NCBI GenBank assembly: GCA_022579005.1
Contig: MU401510.1
Coordinates: 129,297-193,296 of the forward strand
Origin: Poronia punctata
Taxonomy: Eukaryota > Ascomycota > Sordariomycetes > Xylariales > Xylariaceae
Length of the DNA stretch: 64,000 bases
Direction of reading: 5' to 3'
A model generated the notes under the pieces. That model searched no databases, was not told the origin of the DNA, and was given only the letters and a program-made list of their open reading frames with translations. A program made the translations under genes and the position numbers. Of the stretch, positions 26,096-36,757 are shown piece after piece. Within the stretch, counting starts at the first letter, position 1. Each line of letters begins with the position of its first letter.

Positions 26096-26295
26096 TATTG
26101 TATTATTAAGCAAACTATTAATTTTAATATAAAGATATTAAGTAAAGTTAAGTATTATAAAAAAAATTGTTATGTATTATAGTAAATTAATCTCTAACTT
26201 TATATTGTAATAGTACTTACTCTTTTAGCAATGCTACAAGTTAATATAAAGGGACTTAGTACCTTAAAATATACCCTATATACTACAGTTTAACA
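26096..26295 (+). repeat. right LTR of element 2
   Basis: 200 bp, ends TTTAACA, followed at once by the target duplication CAGGG. A short purine-rich AAAGCAAAG lies just before it, where a polypurine tract is expected. Confidence 0.92.
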
Positions 26296-26300
26296 CAGGG
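26296..26300 (+). repeat. target-site duplication, right (CAGGG)
   Basis: Exact copy of 20368-20372. Confidence 0.9.
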
Positions 26301-26815
26301 GATAGCGGTGCCCCCTAAAAGTAATATTTTTGGGGGTATCGAGAGGCCCACATACGTGAGGTGAGACCAATCATCTCCCTTTAGATTTATCTTGATCCCT
26401 GTTCACCTCAACATTTCCGTTTAAGGTATCAAAGTGTCCAGGAATCAAGAGAGGAAAGCAGCCATTACGGACGGACCCTTTGACATTTTTTTTGCTCACC
26501 TCACATAATCGCGCCTGGGTATCACAACTTCTCATCACCACCACTCCTCAGTGCCTCCTTTGCACCTCTTCATCATCTACCAGGGAGAAGCTGCCTACCT
26601 GTGACAGCTGCACAATTGACCAGGCCAAACCACTTGATACCGCCGGCTTGGCATTTGTTGTGTCGTCAAAGTTCAGCTTCCGTGTTTTCTTCATTGCCTC
26701 TATCGCGGCCAGGTAGTCGTTTGTTTCTCTCTTTCCTGGCTTGTCCGATCTCGTCGCCGGGATTCCTTGGCTTCACGAAGCATTCTCGTTTCATTTCTCA
26801 ATACCCATATCCACC
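26301..26815 (+). promoter_or_regulatory. LAT1 promoter and 5' UTR
   Basis: The 515 bp between element 2 and the LAT1 start codon. It holds an interrupted palindrome at 26311-26335 (CCCCCTAAAA ... TTTTTGGGGG) and pyrimidine-rich stretches near the start. No clear TATA box is seen. The element has probably displaced whatever lay further upstream. Confidence 0.45.
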
Positions 26816-28251
26816 ATGTACGGTGCAGTATTAAGAAGGCAAGGCCTTCTACGGGCGTCAACCCTCCGCTCCGGCCTTTCCCCCATTGCCAGATATTATG
26901 CCTCATTCCCACCGCACACCATCATCAAGATGCCTGCTCTGTCACCCACCATGACGGCCGGAAACATTGGTGCCTGGCAAAAGAAGGCTGGTGATGCCAT
27001 TGCTCCTGGCGATGTTCTAGTCGAGATCGAAACCGACAAGGCTCAGATGGACTTTGAGTTTCAAGAGGAAGGTGTCATTGCCAAGATTCTAAAGGATGGT
27101 GGTGAGAAGGATGTTCCCGTCGGAAACGTATGAGACTACTCCCTTTGGCCCCCGACTGAATCATCTGCTAACAATATCTGTAGCCAATCGCTGTCCTCGC
27201 GGAAGAGGGAGCCGATGTTTCTGCCTTCGAATCCTTTACCCTTGCCGATGCCGGTGGTGACGCCGCCGCTGCTTCTCCCAAGGAAGACAAGAAGTCCGAT
27301 GCTTCCGTCGATGCCTCGCCACCCCCCGCCCCGACATCTGCCCCTGAGCCTACCGAATATGCCTCAGAAGGCAAACTACAGACTGCCCTGGACCGTGAGC
27401 CCAACATGAGCCCCGCCGCTAAGCGGTTGGCACGGGAGAATGGAGTCAACGTGGCCAGCTTGAAGGGTACCGGCCCTGCCGGCCGCATCACCGAAGAGGA
27501 CGTGAAGAAGGCTACCTCTAGCGCCGCCCCTGCTGCCGTGTCCGCCGCCGCCTCTTTCACGGATACCCCTCTGTCGAACATGCGCAAGACGATTGCCAAG
27601 CGTCTACAAGAGTCTAGCCAGAACAACCCGCATTTCTTTGTCACTAGCAAGATTTCGGCTAGTAAGCTTCTCAAGCTCCGCCAGGCCTTGAACAGCTCGG
27701 GCGAGGGCAAGTATAAGCTTTCGGTCAACGATTTCTTGATCAAGGCTATGGCCGTTGCTTGCAAGAAGGTACCCGCCGTCAACGCCTCATGGCAAGGTGA
27801 CTCGATTCGCCAGTACGACAACGTTGATGTCTCTGTTGCCGTGGCCACCCCGACTGGTCTGATCACTCCTATCGTGACCAACGTAGAGGGCCGTGGTCTC
27901 GAGTCCATCTCCGCCACTGTTAAGGAACTCGCTAAGAAGGCGCGGGATAACAAGCTCAAGCCTCAGGAGTACCAAGGCGGCACCATCTCCATCTCGAATA
28001 TGGGCATGAACTCGGCGGTTGACCACTTCACCGCCATCATCAACCCTCCCCAGGCTGCCATCCTGGCTGTCGGCACTACCACAAAGGTCCCTGTCGCGGT
28101 TGAAGGCGAGGAGGGTGCTTCGATCGAGTGGGATGATCAGATTACGGTTACTGCCAGCTTCGATCACCGTGTCGTCGACGGTGCTGTTGGTGGCGAGTGG
28201 ATCAAAGAGTTCAAGAAGGTTGTTGAGAACCCACTTGAACTGCTGCTATAA
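26816..28251 (+). CDS. LAT1: dihydrolipoamide acetyltransferase, E2 of the pyruvate dehydrogenase complex
   Basis: Two exons, 26816-27127 and 27184-28251, around a 56-bp intron (GTATGA...TAG), giving 459 residues. The start follows CCACC, a good Kozak context. The N-terminus ([20 protein letters not shown]) is a basic mitochondrial presequence. The lipoyl domain (about 35-110) has [10 protein letters not shown] with lipoylated Lys75. An Ala/Pro linker follows, then the E1/E3-binding domain [14 protein letters not shown]...[11 protein letters not shown] (about 179-215). The acetyltransferase core ends in FDHRVVDG, with catalytic His432 and Asp436. It transfers acetyl from lipoamide to CoA in the matrix. 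One lipoyl domain is normal for fungi. No defect is seen. Confidence 0.97.
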
Positions 28252-28598
28252 AACTGTTGCAGATAGGAAAATACTATAAGGGGCGTCTGGGCATGATTGT
28301 TCTATAGATAAAGGTTGGGTCCTTTTGTAGCGTTATGCCACGAATTCCTGTAATAATACTTGAAAATTTCCGAGCAAGAGAGTTGGTTTTTGCTGTGGAA
28401 GATGTAATCAAGCGCCGGTTTCATTTATTTGCACCATTTTGTTCGAGGTTGGTTTATCCTGATTACCTGGACAACACGTCATCAATAGATTTGCAGGTTC
28501 ATAGAAATTATTCATCAATCTTACGTCGTGTTATGTTAAGACTCTACACAGACTCCACGTAACGACTGGATTTCGGTAGTTTTGGCATTATATACCTC
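28252..28598. other. convergent 3' region between LAT1 and the PARG gene
   Basis: 347 bp between two stop codons that face each other; it must hold both 3' UTRs. No gene is seen. Confidence 0.5.
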
Positions 28599-30011
28599 TT
28601 ATCCCTCGTGATCACCACTTACATCACTATCGTCATCTTCATCCTCGCCTCTGTCATCATGAATAGGCAGCTGTTTCCTCAGCCCGGCCAATACATTCTC
28701 CAGCCCATCTCGTAAATGCGGACTTTTCACCTGTCCCATTCGAATCTCCAGCTCTTCAATCTTATCACGGACTTCTCGTACCCGAGCCACTTCGACAGGA
28801 TCCCCTGCAACATCACCATCCTCTCCTTCCCCGGGCGACGAAAACGAAGTCCCCGTAACTGGTAAGTGTAAAACATCCTCCCCAAACTCTTTAGAAAAAC
28901 ACGTCGCCAGACGAAGATCCTGTATAGCGAAAACCACGTTTTCAATAACAGAAGCCCAATCCTCTTTTTCCTCGTCTTGTTTTATATTTTTGTGGTGTTG
29001 TTGTCCGACAGGAAGCAAAACCCTTCTCCAAGCCTTTGCAATTTCAGAAACGGGGTTTCCGTAGACACCGCAGCCCCAAGCGCCTAATATCACGTGCGTA
29101 CATCCTTTCGAGGCGAAGACGCGCATCACGGCGCGCATTTTCAGAGTAGCTAGTTCGCGGTCTGGTTTGGAAGTGTAGTAGTGGCGATGGTGGTGTCCGG
29201 AATGGTCGGTTTGTGTTGTTTCGGGGTGGCGGAGCATGGAGGAGGTTAGGACGTCTATGTACCAGCGGTCATTTTTTGGGAGGAGGGTTTCTTCTCCGTC
29301 TTTCGTGTCAGAGGTTGAAGACGGGGGAGGAGGGGAGGAAGCAAAAACGAGTACATCGGGCGTGTAGACGATGCCCAGCTCTGGTAAACGGTAGAATTCG
29401 TCGCGGAGGGAAGGGAGGAGGGTGGTGCGCATGCAGAGGAGGGATTCCTCTTGGCTTGTTGTTGAACCGTTGAGGAATCCGCCTCCGGGGGAGAGGGGGG
29501 ATGCCATGTTTAAGATGCCGATTTTTTGGGGGGGTTTTTTGTTGTTGCTGTTGGTCTTTTCATTTTTCTTCTTGTTGTTGTTGTTGGTTTTGGAAAGATG
29601 ATGAAAGGTTTGGGCTGCTGTTAGGGGATCGGTTATTTGTAGGGTTATATGTAGACTACTCGGAGTAGTAGTAGTAGTGCTTGAACCAGGGAGATGATGA
29701 CCATCTCTGTCCTTTGGATATTGTTGTCGTGCCTCTTTGGCTTCGATACGTCTTGTTTGCGCTTTTCCGGTACGGTTCTTACTGGGTTTGGACGTTTCGC
29801 CCGCAGTTTCTTGTCCATCCTCTCGAGACGACCGGACGAACCGCGGCGGATCGATGATTAACTCGGAGTTCTCGACCCCTCTTCGAGCTCGGGGATGGGT
29901 GGTGAGAATCCCCGGTATTACCTTGTTGATTGTCGCCCTGGCCCGTTTCGCCCGCGCGTCTCGGCGGAAGGCGGCTGGGGGTTTGACTATGGTTGGTTCT
30001 GTACGGCCCAT
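28599..30011 (-). CDS. bacterial-type poly(ADP-ribose) glycohydrolase (DUF2263/TIGR02452 family)
   Basis: Single exon, 470 residues. The centre carries the PARG macrodomain signature: NMASPLSPGGGFLNGSTTSQEE, with GGG at 176-178 and the catalytic Gln-Glu-Glu at 187-189. The phosphate-loop equivalent GAWGCGVYGNP lies at 310-320 and VIENVVFAI follows. These mark the microbial-type PARG that removes ADP-ribose chains by hydrolysing ribose-ribose bonds. The first ~100 residues are basic (RRDARAKRARATINK), which could direct it to the nucleus. Asn/Lys and Thr runs (141-160) and a Pro/Ser insert (225-240) are low-complexity loops. The tail after about 390 is acidic. No break is visible. No PARP gene lies in the window. 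Confidence 0.85.
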   Translation of the reverse strand: MGRTEPTIVKPPAAFRRDARAKRARATINKVIPGILTTHPRARRGVENSELIIDPPRFVRSSREDGQETAGETSKPSKNRTGKAQTRRIEAKEARQQYPKDRDGHHLPGSSTTTTTPSSLHITLQITDPLTAAQTFHHLSKTNNNNKKKNEKTNSNNKKPPQKIGILNMASPLSPGGGFLNGSTTSQEESLLCMRTTLLPSLRDEFYRLPELGIVYTPDVLVFASSPPPPSSTSDTKDGEETLLPKNDRWYIDVLTSSMLRHPETTQTDHSGHHHRHYYTSKPDRELATLKMRAVMRVFASKGCTHVILGAWGCGVYGNPVSEIAKAWRRVLLPVGQQHHKNIKQDEEKEDWASVIENVVFAIQDLRLATCFSKEFGEDVLHLPVTGTSFSSPGEGEDGDVAGDPVEVARVREVRDKIEELEIRMGQVKSPHLRDGLENVLAGLRKQLPIHDDRGEDEDDDSDVSGDHEG

Positions 30012-30320
30012 TTTTATGTGTTTGGCGGATTAATTTATTACTTGTGAAAAAGTGAAGACATGTTGTACGGTTGATGGAAACGGTAACAACTAAATGTGGT
30101 AAGAGAAGTGAATGTGGACGAATAGTGGCGATTTCCAATGACGTCTAAGATGTATATGTTCAAGGGGCCTCAAGTTAACAGCACACAGCTTAGTATTTAT
30201 GGATTTTCTATGAGAGACACAGATTCCCACTCGGACTGAAGATAAAAGAAAACGATGATAATATTGAGAACTGATCGTTGGTCTCCTGATGGTGAACTCA
30301 GAACGCAATATATACAGTGG
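30012..30320. other. intergenic, PARG gene promoter side
   Basis: Ordinary composition upstream of the PARG gene up to the MITE-like insertion. No gene is seen. Confidence 0.45.
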
Positions 30321-30326
30321 GGACCC

Positions 30327-30708
30327 ATTAGAAACGAGCACTACGATGTTTTACACCAAAACTCAACATGTTTAACGATACATAACATAACTACAACATA
30401 GTCTAATATCTATTAAAAATAAAGGTATATAGCGTCTATTATTAGCTTTTATATTATGTAAGTACTTAACGTATACCTATTTTTCTAATTTAATTATTAA
30501 ACAATATACTTACCTACTTTATTTGCAAAAACTTAAAACATGTATAATTAAATAAATAAAATAAATATTAAATTTTTCTTTTTTTATTTACGTTTATCAT
30601 AGCATGCCTAATATATTAAAACTATATATATTCTTATATCTTATAAATTAACAAAGCTATTGCAGTTATAAGTTTAGAAAAAAAGTTTAGTTTTGCTCGT
30701 TTCTAATG
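30327..30708. mobile_element. MITE-like element with terminal inverted repeats, AT-mutated
   Basis: A 15-bp perfect inverted repeat, CATTAGAAACGAGCA at 30327-30341 and its complement at 30694-30708, encloses about 350 bp of strongly AT-rich DNA. Immediately outside are GGGACC (30321-30326) and AGGACC (30709-30714), a six-base direct repeat with one G/A mismatch that may be the target duplication. No transposase is present. Length and structure fit a small non-autonomous DNA transposon that has undergone the same mutation as the large elements. The superfamily cannot be assigned. Confidence 0.6.
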
Positions 30709-30915
30709 AGGACCGACTGGAGATACAGTAGGGACTGTAGACTTAAAATGCGGCGAATGCTATTGGTTGATTGCTTTCGGCGCAACCTCTCCACATTTTG
30801 AATTCGAGGCATCATCATCACCAATACTCCAACTGTCTGTCACAAACGACCTTTTCACAGAAATAACTATATATCATCGTACCTACTAAAACGCTTCGCC
30901 CATCAATCGAAATAC

Positions 30916-31500
30916 CTATTCCCCCTCCTTATCAGCTCGTTCCTCCCACTTAACCCCCAACCCGGCAGCCTGCGTTTTAATCCATTCCCCAGCAGTGATA
31001 TCCCTCTCTTCTTCCGGACCGTCAGGGATCCCAGGACCCCTAATCTGCTTCATAACAGCCTTACTCTCCGGCCTTACGAAATATACGATGCTGTAACGGG
31101 GTAAGGTCCCCTGGATCCCGGGTGCGGGGATGACGCGATGACGACCGGCACATAATACGCCGTTGGTGAATTTGACGGCTGCGTCGCCGAGATTGATGAC
31201 TTTTGATGATATAGATAGTCAGTCTTTTCTTTTTCTTTTTTTTTTTTTTTTTTCCAAAAATAGGAGGGGGGGGAGATGGGAGAAAAGAAAGTGACTTACT
31301 AGCACACCCCTTCTTAGGTTTAACCCACAACCACTCCCCAGGAACATCCGGCTCATGATTCAATAATCTCGCCTGTCGCGCAGACTCTGACCATACCTGT
31401 AACCCGCCTAACCAATTCATCAAGACCGTGATCCTAAACCATCCCTCACTCACACATTAGCAAGACCTCTAATCCAAAAGCACAAACGCCCAAGGTCTTG

Positions 31501-31560
<60 letters not shown>

Positions 31561-32594
31561 CGGGGTAGGGAGAGGGGNNNNNNNNNNACCACCACAAAAC
31601 AACAACCCCAAACCCCCCCCGTCTGCCCCCCCCCCCCCCCCCCCCCCCTTGGAATATACATATCTCAACTTTAAAAAAAAAAAAAAAAAAAAAACTCACG
31701 TCCCAAAATCGGTATGACTAGGTGTCTGAATCTCGGGCATCTCCTCCTTTTCCCTAGGAGGACCCCTCGTGAGTCGAACATGATCACCCGATTCCTCCTC
31801 TATCCGATGTCTCGAGGTGAATTCCTCCGGGTCGACACCTAATTTCTCGGCTATGACGCTCAGGATTGTCATGCCGATCCCGTGTGCGGTGGTGATGTAT
31901 TCGCGGAATAATCCCTTGTTGGACTTGATTATGGCCGGCCAGGACCTTTTCATCTGATCGTCGGGGCGGAGCACTGTTTTTTTTTTTTTTTTTTTGTCTG
32001 TTGTTAGTAAGGGCGGAAGGAAGGGGGTTTAAACGTGATTTTCTCATGTCTTTCCAATCACCACGCTCGTCACCACACTTATTTTTTTTACCGGGAAAAG
32101 GAAAGAGAAGAAAAAAAAGATAAAATAAAAAACTCACTCTCGTTCTTCCCAACATTAAAAAACTCGGCCGTATCCCTCGTCCCGGACTTATCCGTGACCG
32201 TCTCCCCCACGATCTTATACCCGTCCAACGAACCGGCATGTCCCCCATGCATATATCGATATTTCAACTTTTCCTCCATCGGTAATTTGAACACATCCTC
32301 GGCCAATTCACCAATCCGCTCGGCATTTTGCAGGAACCTTTCGTGAGATCCTCCTCCTCCGCCCGTAAGATCTAGGTAGAAGAATCCTCGACCTTTACAG
32401 ATTGAGAAGACGCGTTCGCTCTCGGACGAGGATATGGATGTTTCGGGGGATAGGAGGGCCGATAGGGAGATTGTTTCGAGGGGGACGGTTGGGAAGGAGG
32501 AGGAGGAGGAGGAGGAGGAGGAGGAGGTGGTGGAGGTGGGGAAGTCGGGGTAGGTTGAGGGGTTGAATTCTCTTTGGTTTTGGGCGTGTGGCAT
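30916..32594 (-). CDS. 2-oxoglutarate/Fe(II)-dependent oxygenase, isopenicillin-N-synthase family
   Basis: Four exons by splice and frame: 32594-32138, 31973-31700, 31433-31300, 31199-30916; introns 164, 266 (with gap), 99 bp. Predicted 382 residues. N-terminal DIOX_N-type region (PLETISLSALL, RGFFYLDL) follows a Ser run encoded by a GAG/GGA microsatellite. The double-stranded beta-helix supplies the iron triad: HTD (His239, Asp241) at the exon 2/3 junction and GRHRVI (His309); RYS (Arg323, Ser325) should bind the 2-oxoglutarate carboxylate. Substrate unknown; fungal members act in secondary metabolism, gibberellin-like or amino-acid hydroxylations. Introns contain long poly-A/T and poly-G/C tracts and ten Ns at 31578-31587, so the second intron's length is unreliable, but the coding frame is unaffected. 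Confidence 0.85.
31502..31648. other. homopolymer tracts and assembly gap inside an intron
   Basis: A run of 59 G (31502-31560), a short G-rich stretch, ten N (31578-31587) and a run of 23 C (31626-31648), all within intron 2 of the oxygenase gene. Poly-G next to a gap often reflects sequencing-chemistry artefact, so neither the run lengths nor the gap size should be trusted. Confidence 0.9.
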
Positions 32595-33501
32595 TTTGAC
32601 CGTTCTTTCTTTTTCTTTCTTTCTTTCTTTTCTCGGCCAACTTTGGGTTTGGGAAGTGTGTAAGTTGGAGGAAGAGGTATATGTAAGTTATGTACGTATG
32701 TAGAACAGAGTTCAAAATATAAATGTCAAAAGTGAGGATGTAGATGAGGGGTGTTGGAGGAGAAGAAGTCAACCTAAGTTACAATACCGGTAACACGGTG
32801 ATTGATTGTCGTTCACAGCTCACTTTTACGCTACTACCTACTGTAAGTAAGTAAGTAAGTAAGTAAGCATGTAAACAGCTTTTATACAACTAAGTAAACC
32901 CAGGTAGAAAATCTGCAAGAAAATGAAAGTGGTCACATTCAATCAGATCTTCTTCTGAAAACAGGCGGTATATATGCATTGGAGAACCAAACAATTTGCC
33001 TGCCTAGCTTTTGGCGTTAAGCCATTCGCCTAGGGTTTACCAATGAGGTTCCTGCCCATCTTTTTGTAACCTACTCGTATCTTAAAATCCCGAGGTCAGG
33101 GGAGGTAAGCGGTGAGGGGTTGTTGGTTCTGTCGGTCGCCGGATTCTCCAAACTTTTGACTTTTTGACCAGAAAACTTTCATAGACTACCTTATTATTGT
33201 GTAGCTAGGTAGCTGCATGTAATTTTTTTGGTTTGAAGCGAGAGACTGCGAAAAGGAGGGGCTATTTTGATTGAGACAAGGTAGGACAAAAATATAGATA
33301 CATAGATAGCATCATATAAAAATATGTATATAAGCTTAAACTTTTATTCCTGACCAGTGAAATACTAAAAACACATGTTCATATGAATATCTACTCGACT
33401 AGATGGAAAGACAATATGACTACAGATATGAGGAGGGGATGGTATTTATCGTAAGAAATTCCGTCCTAGAGTAGATCTTTCAATATCATCGGGGTATCCT
33501 G
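32595..33501. other. intergenic between oxygenase and regulator genes
   Basis: Promoter side of the oxygenase gene. It contains TTTC-rich and (GTAA)n microsatellites (32843-32867). No gene is seen. Confidence 0.45.
32843..32867 (+). repeat. (GTAA)n microsatellite
   Basis: Six consecutive GTAA units about 250 bp upstream of the oxygenase start codon. Confidence 0.9.
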
Positions 33502-36158
33502 TTACATAACAAAGTCGAACCCGCCATTTACTCCAAACAAAGAATCGACACCCGAGGCCTCGAAAAAGGATCTCATAGCCTATTCATTTCCATCAAAACA
33601 TTAGCAGACAATACAAAAGACAAGACAAGAACAGAATACAAGTATGACGGAAAGAAATAAAAGGGGGAAAAGAGAGAGAGAGAGAGAAAGAGAAAAAGGA
33701 AAACTTACAACAGGATCATCCCACCCCCCATCAACAGCCATGAAATCCCAATCAAACGGCCCTCCTTCCTCCCCATTCCCCCCTTCGCCTTCGCCTTCGC
33801 CTTCCCCTTCCCCATCACCATCATCATCCAGCACAGCAGCAGCAGCAGCCTGTCTCTTCAAAATATCATAACAAATCCTCTCCGTCTTGATCGCAGCCGA
33901 GAGAACCGGTTCGAGAACCTGCTGACCCGACCTCCCCTCCATAGCAGCCTGCACATGTCCCGCAAGCGCCGTATTAAACAGATACCCTTTGACATTCGTC
34001 TCCCCGGCTTCGATTCGCGAGAGGTAATAACTGAGTGAGTGACGAAGGATACTCAAAAGATCGGATCGGAAAAACGGCAATCCCAAACCTAAACCTTCTT
34101 CTTCCCTTGCTGCCATGTGTAGTTCCAACGTCGCCATCATGGACGGTTGACATCCCAGTAATCGCCAGAACCCCGCCCCGCAGATGGCTAGACGGGCGAG
34201 GTCGTCGTCTTCGGAGGAGAGGGAGAGGAGTTCGGATTGGGGGGAGATTATCGGACCGGTGGTGTACAAGGTTGCGGAGGGGAAGATGAGGATGTAGATC
34301 TTTGTAGACATTTCGATGATTTGCGCGCGGGAAAATGCGAACAGGGCGGGGTCTTTGGTGCTTGGGCCCAAGTAGGGGAGGTGTAGACTCATTAGACAGC
34401 GGCGAGCCATGATTTCTACGAGGCGGCATTGGAAGGATGTCGGATGGCGTGTTGATGACGATGACGATGACGATGACGATGAGGAGGTGGTGTTGTTGTT
34501 GTTGTTAAAGGTTCGTAGTTTCGTGATTAGATTCTTGAAAGCGGATGCGAAGTTTCGATGAAGACGGATCGTGTCATCGTATGTTCCCCGAAAAGGGGTC
34601 GCGTTCAACATTTGATATATGGCCAATCGATCTCGGAAACTTTCCCTAAATAAAAGAGGGATTGTCATATCCGTAAACTTTTCACCCTTTTCGATTTCGA
34701 CTTCGACTTCATCCGTGTCCTCTTCTCGCAACAAATCGACATCATCAACATCAGCAGGGGGTTTCGTATCCGCCATATCAATCGCAGCATTCGGATAACC
34801 CCCCGCATCCATCGAACTCTTCAACTCGATTTCCAGAATCGTATTCCACAGTCTCCGACGCATTTCCGCTTCGAGACGAGACATTTTCGGAAGTCGGCCG
34901 GGATCGCGATGAAGACCCATATACAAGGCGCTGCGCAAAAGTGATCCGACTTGGATCCAGACCAGGTCCTGTCCGACGGAAGCAGTCTCGCGAGCTATCG
35001 AGAGGAGAACCATGATTTGAAGACCCGGGATGGTAAGTCTGCCTTTTGAAGAAGGGCCCAAGATCCAGTATTGTCCCTCTGTTACCCATTGCACGGCGGA
35101 CTTACGCATCGTGAAAGTCCCGTCGTAGACCGTGGCGCCGATGGCCATGACTAGTTGGAGAAGAATGATGAAAGACATGTCGGTTTTGTCTAGAGAAGCA
35201 GCCGGCCAAAATTCCTCGTATTGTCGTTTAAAAGTCGGGATATGCAGGACGCGGAAGATGGCTTCCGTAGTCCGTAGATATCCATCGACTAGTTTATCGG
35301 CTACGTCCCTGGAGGTGGGAATGTGTGTGCCGAATTTGGTGATGATGCCCGGATTGCGGTCTTCTTTGATCTTTCGTGCCATGGATTTACATCTGTTTAT
35401 GATGGCTACGGCCTCGGACTTTGCGTCTTTGGACTGTTGCTCGAATAGGTCGAATAATGGTCTGAACTATTTACCTAAACTGTTAGCAAAACGGACGGGA
35501 ATTTGACTTGGAGGAAATGATATGAGATGAGAGAGAGGTAAACACGGACATGTATGACATAATTCATCCAATGACTCTGTCCAAAGTAACGCGTCTTGGA
35601 GACGACACCTCTGCTGATAAGATTGACATCGACAGCTAGAAAATTATCTATAGTCCCCTCGGCATCATTAGCCCCTTGACCTTGTCGAGGATTCTTCTCT
35701 AGTGCCAGTGGTTCTTGTGTTGTAGCTGCTGTTGTTGTTGTTCTTGTCGTCGTCGACGTCTCCTCTAGCCGACGCTCAAGATCGAAAATCCGATTTATCA
35801 ACCCATCAAGATTCAACGGAGCGTCTGAATCTGATTTATCCGATCTAGATATATTATCTCTTGTCCTCGCCCCGGTGGTATTACTGGATACCGGTGTCGT
35901 TTCGGTATCGGTATGCTCAGACTGTTCCGGTGATGTGAGAGTGAGAGTCCTGGACGACCTGATCCCCGTGCCCGAGCCCGGCAAAGTCGCATCCGAAAAA
36001 GAACCAAACACGCATATCTTGTGCCGAGACCGAGCACATGCACTACATGGTTGCTTGCGATCGCATCGGATCTTGGACCTTCGACAGCTCTGACATGCGA
36101 GCGCGGGCCGTCTACGCCGTCGGCTTTCCCGATGTCTGTTTTCGGGGATATTTGACAT
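33502..36158 (-). CDS. Zn2Cys6 fungal transcription factor with fungal_trans domain
   Basis: Three exons: 36158-35550, 35466-33709 and 33579-33502, introns 83 and 129 bp, 814 residues. The binuclear zinc cluster is CQSCRRSKIRCDRKQPCSACARSRHKIC, with Cys 22, 25, 32, 38, 41 and 49. A linker with Ser/Thr runs, then NLDGLINRIFDLERRLEE (about 117-134), a short coiled coil typical of dimerisation. The fungal_trans middle homology region begins near AIFRVLHIPTFKRQYEEFW and includes GLHRDPGRLPKMSRLEAEMRRRLWNTI. The last 25 residues (AMRSFFEASGVDSLFGVNGGFDFVM) come from the small third exon and carry the hydrophobic/acidic activation-type end. The first donor is GTCCGT, a less usual form. It may control neighbouring oxygenase, LsdA or PLP-enzyme genes, but this is only positional inference. 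Confidence 0.88.
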
Positions 36159-36757
36159 TTTTTTTTTTTCCCTTTCTTTATTTTCATATAAAGAATTGTA
36201 AGATTCTGGTCACGTAAACAGTAACTCAGGTAATCATTCTGACTTTTCACGTTTGGCAGGTTTGTTTAGTTCGGCTTTATGGGTGTAATATCGGGGAAGA
36301 TGAGAGTTCGGCCGAGTTTGGCTTGTTATGTCCGACTTTTCGGAAATCTCACGCCTAAGAAATGAATATCTCCGAAGGCAAGACCCGAGTCTTGGCACAT
36401 CCTAGACTATATTTTAATGTATATGCGCTGATTCTGCGTTAATCCTTCAGAGGCAAGTGCGATTCCTTTATTGGGAAGTTGATTAAGCTCCAATCAGGTT
36501 AGCCTATCTTAGTCTCTGACCCGACTCCCCCTTCTGGTAAAGGGCAAGGATACGGAAACGGAAGAGTGTTTGACGAGATAGGGGTGTACACGTAGGTTGA
36601 TTGTATAAGTCGTCACAAATGAATGAGTGATGACTAGATTAACTTGTATTCTTGTAGCTTAAATACCGCTATATTTATTATATTAACAGTCAGATCCGGC
36701 ATATCTTCAAAGATGACTGTCAATTTAATCTTTGGAATGATACCGAGCGGTCATCAA
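36159..36757. other. intergenic, regulator promoter side
   Basis: 600 bp between the regulator start codon and the stop codon of the LsdA-like gene. No gene is seen. Confidence 0.5.

Larger units (their letters stand above)
20373..26295 (+). mobile_element. hypermutated Ty1/copia LTR retrotransposon (element 2)
   Basis: A complete but mutated 5.9-kb copia-type element. The LTRs are 200 bp each (20373-20572 and 26096-26295), start TG and end CA where not mutated, and are flanked by a perfect CAGGG target duplication, so both ends are exact. A primer-site-like GGTTATAAGCTTAGG follows the left LTR. On the + strand the polymerase relic includes the RT box YINN (mutated YVDD) at 24961-24972, a following WLANKFKIT...LYKYFL segment and an RNase H segment around 25528-25650. 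No intact ORF remains. It sits about 520 bp upstream of the LAT1 start codon and in the same orientation. Confidence 0.93.

Noticed and set aside
31446..31699. Overlapping ORFs of poly-Pro / poly-Gly across the N gap
   Set aside because: They are translations of G and C homopolymers and Ns inside an intron.
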